Assembly (NCBI GenBank): GCA_951799445.1
Contig: OX637288.1
Span: 31,785,288-31,849,287 of the forward strand
DNA: 64,000 nucleotides
Reading direction: 5' to 3'
DNA from: Pseudisothecium myosuroides
Lineage: Eukaryota; Streptophyta; Bryopsida; Hypnales; Lembophyllaceae
The translations under genes were made by a program, and so were the position numbers. Numbering within the stretch: position 1 is the stretch's first letter; every line of letters begins with the position of its first letter. Below, one piece after another: positions 37,075 through 48,705 of this stretch. Under the pieces are notes generated by a model. It searched no databases, was not told the DNA's origin, and saw only the letters and a list, made by a program, of their open reading frames with translations.

Positions 37075-37575
37075 TTTATTGGGCCGAGGTGAACCGCCCC
37101 CCTCACTCGTTCCCGAGGGAAAATACTGAAATTTTTTATTTGCCACGTATGATAAAATTTGCAAAATTTGAATTCATAATTGCAATCAAAGGCACCAAAT
37201 TAGTTAGAGGAGGTGTATGAAGTAAAGTAATCAAGCACAAAATAGGGGGGCTTTTTTTTACAAGCACACTTGGAATGACTTCCGGTGGGGGCGAGCAAGG
37301 GGGGCAATTCACCCCCCTTGATTTATTGGGCTAGAGAAGATTGGCCCCCTCGTTGCCGTAGCCAAGGATAAATGTAAAATTGCTCCCTATTTTGTGTCGT
37401 ATACATTTTGTATTTCTTTACCTATCCAACTAATTTTGGGTCTCTGATTGCAACTATGAATCAGAGTTTGCAAATTTTATTGTAGATGGCAAATAAAAAA
37501 TTTCAATGTTTTTCTAAGGATAAAATGTAGGACAATATGGGGGTCAATCCTCCCTAGCCAATATATTAGACTTTG
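37075..37575. mobile_element. Back-to-back pair of inverted-repeat elements
   Basis: The outer halves pair as inverted repeats over about 190 bp: GAAATTTTTTATTTGCCA on the left and its reverse complement on the right, with AAATTAGTTGG/AGAGG and ACAAAATAGGG shared. Each half also has its own G/C-rich ends. The first runs from GGGCCGAGGTGAACCGCCCC to a reversed GGTGAATTGCCCCCCTTGC at about 37318. The second runs from GGGCTAGAGAAGATTGGCCC to a reversed TTGGCTAGGGAGGATTGACC at about 37565. I read two ~240-bp copies of one MITE in opposite orientation. No target duplication could be fixed. Confidence 0.6.
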
Positions 37576-37588
37576 CCCTTGGGAAGGG

Positions 37589-39900
37589 TGTGAGCTTCCA
37601 ATTTGTCACTTAGGACTCGTAGAATTATTTTTTTGGAAATTTGCAATTTAAAGTTGATAAAAGTATACAAAAAGTCATAAAAAGATTGTAGAACCGAAAT
37701 AGGGTTGTGTCATACCCATTATAGTATTTGGTCTAGATTTGTGTTTTTACTTAGAATCCCCCCAAACCTTGCCTAAAAATAGTATAGAAATAATGAAAGG
37801 GTTAGATTTGGAGGATTTGAGTCACACAACCCTAAAAGGGCTAAATTCTACTATGAACGTGGCAATTCATGGCTAGGTCGGTCCGAGGGATCCACAGCGA
37901 GGCCACTAGGTCAGGTCCTAGAGTTAGATTTAGAATTCCCCATTAAATCGACGAATTCTCAAAATTTCGATTATTAGCATGCAGTAACCAATAACGTAAG
38001 ACTAGGCCCGTGGAGGAATCTACAGCCCAAAGATGGTGTTTCGGGGTGAATTCCATGCCAGGAGTCCAACGGCGAAATCAATTTGACAAGATTCCTCTAC
38101 CTGCAGAAGATTCCCGCACTGTCGCTTATTCGAGGAGATGACCAGTTTTAATCTCCATTGACCAATTGTGTCAGGTACGGAAACGCACTTGCACGTCTTT
38201 CATGCGACTCCCTGAGAGGTCACGTGAAAAATCCCGGCATCTTCCGACTTGCAGAAGAGCCTTTTCCGGACGGTCAACCCTCCTAACCTCCAACGGGAAT
38301 TTCATGAAAATTACCCAGGTTACAATAAAATCTCACTAAAAATTAAACTAGCTGGTTTTATGTTAATAATGCGCTCCGTGAAGTTTCATGACATTCTGAT
38401 AGCGACAAGTACCCGAACCGGCGAGATTCCGTGGGAATTAACTACGTCGCGGGGTCCCCGCCACGTTGACCGGCATTCTGGGATCATATGATGGCGAAAC
38501 AAAGTCAACCAAAAGTCCTTCCCGACTCTCTCGCACCTACCGGAGACTCTAGGCTATTCACATTTCTCAAAATATGAGACCCCCAAGATCTAGGATTTTA
38601 TTACGATTTGGTTTTTAAAACTAAATTAGCCTACGATGGATTTTTGGCCTCGGTAAGGGTCAGAGAAAATGAAGACTAAATACGGCGATCTGGATCCAAC
38701 GGCGCAATCCGTTCGGCGATTGGAGCTAATCTCCAAAAGTTAGGATGTTGGTCCAGCATAGATGGTAGAAGTAGATTTTTAGGATTTAGGATGAAAATCA
38801 TTGAGGATGAGGATGAAAATCCTCGTTGATAAGGTTACCTTAAAACTCTAGAGGAAGGGGTGAGCCCTTGGAAACCTATATAAGGGCCCCATTTCTCTCT
38901 CTAGAACACCCCCAATTCTCATTTTGGGTCCGTCGGTCCAAGTTATTTTGGATATTTTGGCGTTTGAAGCCAAAAATCTCTACGGTGTTTTTGGAGCACT
39001 TTTGGTTTCATTGTTATAGTATTTCAAGCTTTGAAGGTCCTTGGGGGTCCTTCTACCTTGCTTTGTGTACTCTTTGTGTCTTCTTGTGTACCCTTGTGGA
39101 GAGTTGATTGCCTTTCTTTCCCTCTTGTGCATCCCCGTGGTCTAACTTGCGTGTTTTAAGAGTCTTTGTGTGTCTTGTATTAATCCTAAAGTCACCTCCC
39201 ACCGTACCTTGGCGATGCCGCTTTGGGGGGCCTTTAGTATGTGAGCTTTGTGTTGCCACGTGGTCCTAACTTGTGTGTTCTCTTAAGTATCTTTTTACAC
39301 CTTTGTCTAACCTTCTCCTTGTTGAGTGGACCCCCCTCCGGGACGACGAAGCTTTGAACTTACCTTGTGTTTTTTTTTAAAAAGTGTAACCTTGTCTTCT
39401 TCTAAAGTTTCCCTTGTCGTATGGACCCCCTCATAGGACGGCGAAGCTTTGAACGTATAACTAGTTCTAAGTCCTAGAGTGTGTATTAAAACAATCCCGG
39501 ACGACGAAGCTATGGACTCCCGGAGTGTCACAAGCCCTAGAATTGATGTTAAACCCAAACTGACGGAAAAGCTTTGAACCTCCCGGGTACCTAATTCCAA
39601 AGTCTAGTTTCCAAGACCTTCTTAGAAAAGTCTAAAGTTTAGCTTCCAAGATAGTAGAGTTTTAGCGGGAAGAAGGTATTGAGGGCCAAGTTTCACAAGC
39701 CCAGCCTTTGTACACGTGATTTTGCTAGCCTAGCATTTTTTCGAGCCCAACCCCTCGAACGGCGAAGCTCTGACTTTGCCACAAAAAATCCGATTTATTT
39801 TTACATTAGTGAGATCCCCTAAGGGACCCCGTGTGTGTGAATTTGAGAAAAAACGCATAGCCAGCAGCAAGCCAACATAGCCAGCCGCGGGTCCCCAACA
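37589..39900 (+). mobile_element. LTR (copy A), 2.3 kb, + orientation
   Basis: It begins TGTGAGCTTCC and ends CCCCAACA, so it has TG...CA borders. It contains CTATATAAGGGCCCC (about 38876), which fits an LTR core promoter. The start (TGTGAGC...CACTTAGAACTC type) and an interior block (TAAAATCTCACTAAAAATTA...GTTGACCGG) are shared with the LTR at 48706-50688. Within it, a GGACGRCGAAGCTTTGAAC motif recurs about every 60-120 bp between 39335 and 39775. The sequence after the end, GTTTGGTACTCAG, could be a primer-binding site but is only a weak match to a common plant tRNA end. Confidence 0.65.
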
Positions 39901-40879
39901 GTTTGGTACTCAGTTAAGGCCGGTACCCCGTTGGGCCCGGTACACTGCCTATCCGGCACTTGCCTGGTTCGTTATTTGGTGGCCTTGGTCAACTGATCTT
40001 AGCTCACATACATACATGCTGAATTTCAAACCAGAAATCGGGATGATACCCTACGGGGTCCTACTTTTCTCTTTTTTTTGATTTTTTTTGACAAATTAGG
40101 AGTTAGTAGAAATTTAGTTAGGAAGGAGAAAAAAAGGCTCAGTTAGGATCCAATTACTAAGCTGGTAGAAATTTAGTTAGGAAGGGAACCCAGTTTAGAC
40201 TTAGTCATACAACCCAGTTTAGATCCAGTTGTACAAATTAGTTAAATCCAATTATTCAAACCAATTAGATCCAGTATACAAACCAGTTTAGATCTAGTTG
40301 AAAGCTAGTTAGAATCCAGATTAGGACCTAGAGTAATCTAGTCTAAGCTAAGTAGGAAACCAAAGGTTCAACAAAAATCCAGATTGTAACGAGAAATAAA
40401 AAACAAAGGGAAGGGGAAGAAAAAGAGTTCACGCCTCCACGTCACACCTGCACACCAAACTCACAATCTCCACTCTAACCAACCAAATACACACATGAAC
40501 AATGGAGGGAGATTAGAGAAGGAGAAGGTGAAGTAGGGAGCAAAAGTAGAGAGACGATAAATAATGACCTATGCCTAGGATTAGGTAGGTCTATGAAGGA
40601 AATCCCAAAGAACTCCTTGTGACCATTAGAAGAAGGATTAGGATGACACAAAGGCAAAATTGTGTAAGAGGATAGTTGGCATCTTAAAAACCTCCTTGGA
40701 GTTTGAGACCATAATATAAGACTCATAAAAGCTTAGGTGGAATAGTACTAGTGTAGAAGGAGAGAGGAAGAAAGAAAAGGAAGGAAGAAGGGAAAGAGGG
40801 AAGTTAGATTGCAATGGTGTAATATTATCTCAAATTAAGCGGTGAGCTTGGAAAAAATCAAACAAAATAAAGGATTGCC
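39901..40879 (+). mobile_element. Untranslated leader of element A
   Basis: This non-coding leader lies between LTR A and the ATG at 40880. A degenerate repeat of CAGTTTAGATCCAGTTGTAC units spans about 40085-40330. From about 40500 on it matches the inverted copy B. Confidence 0.5.
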
Positions 40880-42350
40880 ATGGAGCATGAGGATGTCTAC
40901 GTGGACGTGGACGAAGTGATTTCCGAAATCGGCAGTGAAAAGGTGAGTTTTTGAATTAACCCTTGGTATTTTTCCCTAATTAACATTGATTTCTTTAATC
41001 AGCCCTTAAAGTGTGATTAGCGAGCCGTGATTAGTGCAAAGTAAAAGTTTAGATTCAAAATCTCATAGATTAGGGATAGAGGGTTCCAAAAACATATTAC
41101 ACTCAATATTTGACTTTAAATCGACCACGTTAGGTTAAGTTAAGTAGTAGGAGGTAGGACGGAGGAATTTGAGTAAAATTTCATCCAGAAGGAACCATGG
41201 ACGGAACTTAGGAATTTAGGGTAGAAAAAGAATTTAGGATTAAAATTAGGGATTAATTAGCAGTTAAAAAACTAGAGTCAAATCAAAGTTAATTGTAAAA
41301 GTTAAACTCTAAAGTCAAAATTTAGAGTTAACTTTGGAAAGTAGAGTTAGAGTCAATTTAGGAGGTAGATTTTTAGAGTAAAAATAGGAGTTAAATTTAG
41401 AAGTTAGAGATTAAAAGTTAGTGTTAAAATTAGAGGTTAATTTTAAAAGTTAAAACTTGGAGTAAAGATTAGATAGTAGAATTCAAAGCTAAAAGTAGAA
41501 GTAGGAAGTTAGAGGTAGAAGTTATATTTTAGAGTTAGTTTTTTTTGGAAATAGAAAAACCTAGAGTCAAAGTGAAAACGTAGAGTCAAACCTAGAGGTT
41601 AAAATTTGGGATTAATTTTAGAAGTAAAAATTTAGAGTTAAAAGTCAAAACCTAGAGTTAAACTAGGAGTAAAAACCTAAAGTGAAAAGTGAAAAGTTAA
41701 AGTTAGGTTTAGAAGGTAAATCTTAGAGTAGTTAGAAGTAAAAACATAGAGTTAAAAGTGAAACTCAGAATTACCCTAGAAGGTTAAAACTTGGAAGTTA
41801 AGAGTTAGAGTTAATTTAGGAGTAAAAACCTAGAGTCAAAAGTCAAAACATAGAGTTGAAGTCGGTAGTTAATATTTAGAACCAAGTTAAAGAAGTAAAA
41901 TCTAGAGTTACCTTCAGAAGTTGGAAATTAGAGTAAGAGTTGGAACTTTAGGGGTAGCTTTTAAAAGTAGAACTTCTAGGTGGAGCTTTATAAACCCAAG
42001 ATAGTCTTAGAGGTTCATGGAAGGAACATAGGGGTTCCTCTTTTCACGTAGATAGGGACGTTAAAAATGACGCCAACTACCCAATCTATCCTCGACATAG
42101 GATAGATAGTTAGGGAGTTAAAATTTCACCATCCCTCTGATCATTGTAGTTAGCTTGCGAGTCACTACATGCATTTCTAGTTATTCGCTGCTATCCACGA
42201 CACTTAGAAAACGTTAGCAAAAAAGATTCATTGCTTGGAAGGCACAGTGGACCGCGCTCACAACACTCCCATATATTAAAAAAGTGGATAAAGGCATAGT
42301 ATCTGATTGGTGTTCGCTTTATTATTAAGGGTGGGTAATCTTGCGCCCAC
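40500..42350 (+). repeat. Arm 1 of a large inverted repeat
   Basis: This segment matches 45285-43920 on the opposite strand. Shared blocks include GAGACGATAAATAAT, the ATG exon, GGTTCATGGAAGGAA, ATAGGATAGATAGTTAGG, ACAGTGGACCGC and GGGTGGGTAATC. The middle part (about 41030-41960) is a degenerate TTAGAGTTAAA/TAGAAGTTAAA repeat in both arms. The arms differ in length and have clearly diverged. Confidence 0.75.
40880..42320 (+). pseudogene. Spliced 5' ORF of element A (unknown gag-like protein)
   Basis: Exon 40880-40942 encodes 21 codons, opening MEHEDVYVDVDEV, and stops at GAAAAG/GTGAGT. The AT-rich repeat-filled stretch that follows behaves as an intron. After an acceptor-like AACGTTAG at 42217 the phase-0 frame reads through FIAWKAQWTALTTLP and closes about 36 codons later. 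The same arrangement exists in copies B and C, with the AWKA word kept in C. I do not recognise the protein family; position after the LTR suggests gag. Confidence 0.4.
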
Positions 42351-43919
42351 AAAGGGCTTCTACTTAGCGTGAGTTTTTGGAATAGTAAGTAACAAATGTT
42401 CTTTTTGCACTAGCGCAAATTGGAAGGGACAAAGTATAACTAGCCCAAACCTATCAAAGTGAACAAAATATCACTAAAGAAGACTCACTGCCTCTATAGT
42501 CTCTAGGTTCAAAATTGACCTTAGTTATAGGATCTATACAAAGTTTCACCATTTTCACACATACTAGCATTAAATTGGAAGGGTCAAAGTATGACTAGTT
42601 CAAACCTATCAAAGTGAACAAAATATCACTAAAGAAGACTCATTGCCTTCATAGTCTTCAGGTTCAAAATTAACCTTAGTTATAGGACCTATACAAAGTT
42701 TCACTATTTTCACGCATACTAGCATCAAGATTTTCTACTTGTACCTAGAGGTATGTATAAAATCATCATTAGAAAAATATCTTCATCACCATCACATCTA
42801 GAATTCTAGATTTTTGCCTAAAATGGACATTAATTTTGAAGATGTTCAAGGCTTTAACATTAGAACATTGTATTGATTTATGGTGAACCTATCACGAGCA
42901 CTAAATTGGATTTTATAATGTTTCTTCCAGATTGCATGAGATGGACTGCCACTTGTTGTAGCTGCAGATTCTTAGCCCAAGATAGACCTTCAGTTTGCAC
43001 TAATTCGCAATCTCTACCTTACAATCCAACACTCCCTATTTCATCAATAATCAACAATGTGACTTGATTATCCTACTCCTCTCTTTGTACCTTCACTAGC
43101 AAATGAAGGTCTAGAAAATTTCTTCCTAGAGGTCATTGACATCATTGGCAAGTTCAATCATAAATTCATAAAAAGTTAAAAGCTTGAAATTGGACGTAAA
43201 GCTTCTAGTTGTGAAGATCTCAATGAAGACAACTTTGATGAAGGGCCTTACTTCTTCCACAAAAATCAAAGCGTGGATGATTTCTTATGGCCTTCAATAT
43301 TGCTCCACAAACCCCTAGGAGATTGGAATTGAGGATAATTGACGTATATCACACAAGCCTAACAGGCAAGAAAAAAATAGAACATACAAGTAGTAGCAAA
43401 AGATACCTAAGGCGTTGTTGAGCTTTCTATCTGCTATGATGACATAGGCGGAGACATGGCCGGGAATAGGGTAGAGCAATGGATGGAGCATCATCAGAAA
43501 TATTGACAACATACCAACAACTCACATAAGTACTATTGATCTCCTGTTCTCGTTTTTTTTTAGGTTTGTGTGTCTCTTTAGAAAGTGGAATGGAGGTGTC
43601 CTATAAATTTGTTGTCTTTGAATTTGAAATGGAGTGTTTAGATTATTATGTGGCTTTTATTATAAGAAACCTATGTTTTTGAATGTAGTTTATCACTAAT
43701 ACGCAGTGTCCAATAAAACATGAAGATGTCAAAGGACAAATGGCCCCAAAAGATAGATTTTTGTAGACATTGTGAATATCGCCGGCATGTTACTATAAAA
43801 ATAAGTTGATGTTATCATTGACAATGTTCTATTTGACATTACTAATGACATACTGATGTTACTTGGATCATTTAAAAAACATATTCTGCTACGTCAACAA
43901 ATAGACCTATTTTGACTAG
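42351..43919. other. Spacer of the inverted repeat, with a 155-bp tandem duplication
   Basis: The block TTGGAAGGGACAAAGTATAA...CATACTAGCAT at about 42418-42570 is repeated at about 42573-42725, period 155 bp. The rest is AT-rich with no gene I can support. Confidence 0.6.
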
Positions 43920-45285
43920 GGATAAGTGTGAGCACTTGATTACCCACCTTTGGTAATAAAACAAACACGACCAGGTTCTTAGCTTTTATCAACTTTTGAT
44001 TTCAAGGGGTGATGCGAGGGCGGTCCACTGTACCTTTCAGACAATGGATCTTGCTAATGTTTCCTAAGTTTCGTGGATGGGCAAAAGAAATGCCTAGAGA
44101 TGCGAGTAATGCAACTTCCAAACTAATTGTCAATTATCAATGATCACGGTGATCCAAGAGTGAAATTCTACCATCCTAACTATCTATCCTATATCTAGAA
44201 TAATTAGTGCCATTTCTAATGACCCTAACTAATTGAAATGGGATCCCCTACATTCCTTCCATGAACCCCTAAGATTACTTTCTTCCTTTTAACTGCCGGT
44301 AGAATTCTAGATTTTAACTTCTAAGATTATTTCTAAATTTCTACTTCTAAAATTCACTTTATATTTTTACTACAAAATTAACCCTAAGTTTTGACTTCTA
44401 GCTCTAGATTTTACTTCTAAAACTAACTCCAAAATTTAACCTTTAATTTTAACTCTACGTTTTAACTTCTAATTCTAGATTTTTACTTCTGAAACTAACT
44501 CGAAATTTAATCTCTAAGTTTAATTCTATGTTTTAACTTCTAAAATTACTTGAAAATCTAACTCCTAACTTTTAAGTTTTACTCTAGTTTTTGACTCCTA
44601 AATTAACTCTAACTTTTAACTTTTAATTCTATGTTTTAACTTCTAGGGCTACTTCTAAGTTTTAACTTTTAACTCTAGCTTGTTACCTTCTAAAACTAAC
44701 TCTAAATTTTGACTCTAATTTTAATTTCCTAAATCTAACTCTAAATTCTACTTTCCGCTAATCTATGTTGGCTAACGTGGATTAAGGACTAATTAAAAAA
44801 ATCAAGAGTTAATTAAAAAAAAACACCAAAGATTAGTTTAATGACTTACCTCATTGTTGTTGTTGTTAGAAATGACCTTGTCCACGTTCTCGTACGCATC
44901 TTTGTGTTCCATAGTAATTCCTCATTTATTTTTCCTTTTTTCAAAGCTTGCCACTTATTTTAGAAAACATTACACTTTTGCGTTCTAACTTCCTTCTTTT
45001 CCTCCTTCCTTCTTTTTCTTTCTCCTCCCTTCTTCTACATTAGTACTATTCAACCTAAGATATTGATGGTAGTTTTACACTATGGTCTCAAATTCCAAGA
45101 GAGTTAATAGTGCCTCCTACCCTCTTACACCTTTCCCCCTTTTTGTCATACTAATCCTTCTTCTAACTATCACAAAAAATTTCCTAGATTTCTCTTCTAA
45201 GTCTATCCAATTTTATGGCTAGGGTATTATTTATCGTCTCTTTTTTTTTCTTTTACTTCATCCCCTTCTCCTTTAATCTCCTTTT
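43920..45285 (-). repeat. Arm 2 of the large inverted repeat (copy B)
   Basis: This is the inverted counterpart of 40500-42350. The short ATG exon is kept at 44912-44850 (21 codons, the same length as in A, opening MEHKDAYENVDKV) with a perfect GAG/GTAAGT donor. The following intron-like part holds the same TTAGAGTTAAA repeat in reverse. The second-exon region near 44030 has a stop where copies A and C read a tryptophan. Its upper end abuts a 54-bp piece that recurs at 56262-56315. Confidence 0.7.
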
Positions 45286-45286
45286 G

Positions 45287-45345
45287 ACTCCGCAACGTTG
45301 GGCCGACGAAAAATCCACGGTCATGTTACTCGCATGACAGTTGTC
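45287..45345 (-). repeat. 54-bp direct repeat, copy 1
   Basis: On the minus strand this begins TGTCATGCGAGTAACATGAC and ends near GTTGCGGAG. It matches 56315-56262 with a few changes. It may be the start of an LTR of the minus-strand element (TG border), cut off by copy B, but this is uncertain. Confidence 0.5.
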
Positions 45346-45610
45346 ATGCACAAACACATCATGCTAAGATCACATCGTGCTAACATGAGAGATAGCGTGC
45401 CACAAGTCAACAATGAACCTTGTAATTGGTTAGCAATTTAACTACACCAAGGCTCAATAGCTCTTGATCAACGGTGAACACCGTAGTCATAGAAAAAACG
45501 CCACGTGATTGTGAAGTATATCACAATCACGGCAAATCCTGCAAGTAATGAAAGAAATAAACATAGTTACCAGGCAGAAAATGTTGCACATGAGGCCTGT
45601 AGCCTCCTCT

Positions 45611-46607
45611 TCAAATCGTGGCATAACGCAACGTATCTCTATGTTGCGCAATAAAAAGTTTTTTCAAAGCCATTGGCATCATCTTCTTGTATAAATCCGC
45701 ATGTTGGTCACATACGTGAGCCCACGTGTCTGGATCATCCACGTGATTCAATGTCTTGTCTGCATCTTGTTTAATTGCTATTGTTAAAATCGGATGACGC
45801 GCAAACCATAAATAATAGGGTGAAAAAGAAGAAAGAGAGGCTTGCTTACTAAACTGATAGCCCATTGCTATCCACGGCAGTTATAAGTTCCAATCTCCAT
45901 GATGCTCCTTCTTCAAGCTATACTTCCAAAGTCCCCTCTTGACGGTTTGCACCATGCGCTCCGCCAAACCATCTATTTCGGGGCATTGAAGTAGTGCGGT
46001 AATCAATCATCGCTTGATCACATAAAGCTTGAAATTCTTCAAAAAACTCACATCTTTAGTCAGTTAACACCTCAGTTGGAACTCCAAAGCAATTCAAAAC
46101 ACGATCCAAAAATGAATAAGCAGCCCCTTTACTGAACTTGTCCGACAATGCCACCAACTCAATCCATTTCGAAAAGTGTTCAATCATGACCAATACATAT
46201 TTATTATGTCGTAGGATCACCGGCAATGGTCTTGTAAAATTCAAACTCCACCTATAGCTCAATCCCATGATTGGCAACGGTTGTAATTGAAGCTTTGATA
46301 CATTAAATAATGCCCGCACTCTATTATACTCCGTGCATCTTTGCATGCCTCGTTACTAATAGTGAATCTGCAACAAGCTGTGGGTTCTCCGCACTTGGAA
46401 GTACCCCAAGTCTTCATGTGCATATATTATCAACTTCACTCTTTTATGAAGCGCTAGTACCACCTTCTTGTTGCCATCTGGCCAAACTTGAAGCAAATGA
46501 ACCTCCTCCCATACGAACCACTTGACTCGTTGTAAGATCCGGTCTTTCTCTATGGCCAACATATTAACCACTAATTTGCCATACTTCAAGTATTTCATCA
46601 CCTTCAT
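45611..46607 (-). pseudogene. Integrase fragments
   Basis: The 46607-46356 part carries the zinc-binding type HEDLGYFQVRRTHSLL. The 46346-46056 part carries the core start (SLNFTRPLP, MIEHFSKWIEL, FGVPTEVLTD). The 45865-45611 part carries the post-core SPYYLWFARHPI and AQHRDTLRYA. Frames differ between parts, so the gene is dead. Confidence 0.82.
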
Positions 46608-46934
46608 ATTATCAAAAATATCGTTGGCGCCCCTAGACTTTTAACCACCATCCGCATTCATTGAGGCCCTAATGGCTTCTTCAGTGATGTCTTCATTTAT
46701 CGCCAGCATATTCAAATAGGCGGTAGAATGCTACCCTGGTAACGAATCTTCTCCTTCTTACACGTGCCATTATCGAACCCTCGTAGAATCCACTTGGCTA
46801 AGACTTGGATTGCGACTGAAGCCGTCAACATCAATATTCACCAAACCAACACGGTGCACAATTTTGAAGTTATACTCCATTAACATTAGAGCCCATCGTG
46901 TAAGCTTGTTCGCGAGCTTGTCAAACTCCATTAG

Positions 46935-47168
46935 TCACTTCAACGGTTGGTGATTTGTAACTAATAGAAATTCGTTACCATATAAATAAGACAAAAAATG
47001 AGCAATGACCCACATTGCCGCCAAACACTCACGCTCATACGAGCTATATTGTGCCTTCGCATTGTTGTTGGAGCGACTGGCATAAGCTACCACAAACTCT
47101 TTGCCATCATTATCCATTTGAATCAACACCGCACCAATCACTAATGAGCACCAATCTCTAGTGAGCAT
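46935..47168 (-). pseudogene. RNase H fragment
   Basis: The fragment reads GAVLIQMDNDGKEFVVAYAS, NAKAQYSSYERECLAAMW and TNHQPLK, the standard Ty3/gypsy RNase H run between RT and integrase. The usual D of the TDHQPL-type end is N here. The first catalytic aspartate region is degraded. Confidence 0.85.
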
Positions 47169-47377
47169 CGATCTCTAGAGAGCTCCAATCGTTGTGTAAT
47201 TGGTATGATCTACCAAAAATTAGCCTCCTCAATATAGGTTCCGACAATAAATGTTCTTTCAATTGTTGAAAAACAACCTCTTAGTTATTTTTTCATATTC
47301 AAGATTGATCATTCCTTGTCAATATGGTCAATGACTTTATGATGGCACTAAACGTTTTTACAAATTTTCAGTAATAA

Positions 47378-48289
47378 TTATACAATCTGAAAAAATGCTT
47401 GTAATCTACACACATCCTTCAGCTTTGGAATAGACATCATCACTTTCATTTTGCTAGAAATCACTCCTAATCCTCTTGAATATATTATGTAGCTCAAGTA
47501 CTCTACACGGTCATAATAAAACGTACATTTGATTGGATGTAGTTTTAACCCGTGAAATCTTAGTCTAACAAACACCTCCTTCAACTGAATTCTATGTTGT
47601 TTTTTATTCATGTTGTAGACGATAATGTCATCAATGTAACATTTCACAAAATTTATGGCAAAAAATATGTGATTCATAACCCTCTGAAACTCAACAGGTG
47701 CATTTTTCAAATTAAATGGAAGGAACCTTCATTGATAAAGCCGATCTTTCCCATCCTCATCAATTTTCTAGAACGTCATCTTGTTCTTATCACCTTCTCT
47801 TATACCAAGTTGGTGATAGCCCGATCGGAGATCCAAAGTAATAAATATCTAAGTGTGGCCTATGACATCAAAATTCTCATCCGGTGTTGACATTGTATAA
47901 CGATTTGACTTTGTAAATTTATTAATCCTACAATAGTCCCCTCACATCCTTTTCTCGGTCCAATTCCCAAAAATGTCCTTTTTGGATGGCATAACCGTTG
48001 CCGATGCATACTCACAATTTGGTGGTGCTAACTTCATCAATCCTGCCTCCACTAATTCCTTGGTCCAGGGTTGAAACATCTTGCATTCTACCTCAGCATA
48101 CTTGTAAAGCTTGAGATAAATTGGTACATCATCCATCAAGTCAATACGTATCTCTTGTTGTTTTAGGACTCCAAAATCCTTAAAACTAAAAGCAAAACAA
48201 TCCGTATACTTCTTCAGAAACGTTTGGTTTTTCATCATCTCTGCTTCATCTTCCAAGCCTATTAGCGATTTTTTAATTTCCTTGGTCAC
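47378..48289 (-). pseudogene. Reverse transcriptase fragments (Ty3/gypsy)
   Basis: The first fragment (48289-47942) has the pre-RT and finger region, with DCFAFSFKDFGVL, ELVEAGLMKLAP and SATVMPSKKDIFGNWTEKRM, followed by a stop. The second (47710-47378) has PVEFQRVMNHIF and the catalytic YIDD box (CYIDDIIVYN), then KCTFYYDRVEYLSYIIYSRG. The stretch between them, where the first catalytic aspartate lies, is broken. The wording is of the gypsy type I associate with mosses and lycophytes, from memory. Confidence 0.87.
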
Positions 48290-48705
48290 CGCCTTTTTCT
48301 AATCTTTTTCTGAAGCAAGTTTTTCCAACTTTCATTACTATTACACGCCATTTGGAGCAAACTCCTCTTGCTCTACGCCAGTCATATCATACTAGCTTCA
48401 ACTTGACCCAATTGTCATAGTTCGTCCATTTAGCACAATATATGCTCTTTGAAAAATAACTTCTCCACTTGCTCTTCTAATTCAATTTTAGATTCGACCA
48501 ATTCTTCCCAACTAAGCCAACAAACTTTTCAAATCGAGAAACATAAAGAATCCTTCCATAAATCCCATGGGTGAGCTGCGAAGGCCCTTTTGCCTCCAAC
48601 CACCAGTTTGGACCGCCAGCACTTGATGGTTTCATGGCCGCTTACAGCTCATAAAATCCCAAGCGACATGATAATGAAAAAGCTAATCACTTTTGCTCGG
48701 CCACT
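48290..48705 (-). other. Upstream part of the minus-strand pol, unrecognised
   Basis: Short minus-strand open pieces run into the RT start. They include a KAKGPSQL-like word resembling pre-RT linker, but no domain can be named. It ends where the + strand LTR begins. Confidence 0.35.

Larger units (their letters stand above)
45611..48289 (-). mobile_element. pol: Ty3/gypsy pol, decayed
   Basis: Read on the minus strand, the order is RT (48289-47378), RNase H (47168-46935), integrase zinc-binding and core (46607-46056), and integrase C-terminal part (45865-45611). This order is diagnostic of Ty3/gypsy. Each part lies in a separate frame fragment broken by stops and shifts, so the element is dead. 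RT begins 417 bp from the LTR at 48706, which lies in the opposite orientation and appears to interrupt the element. Confidence 0.88.
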
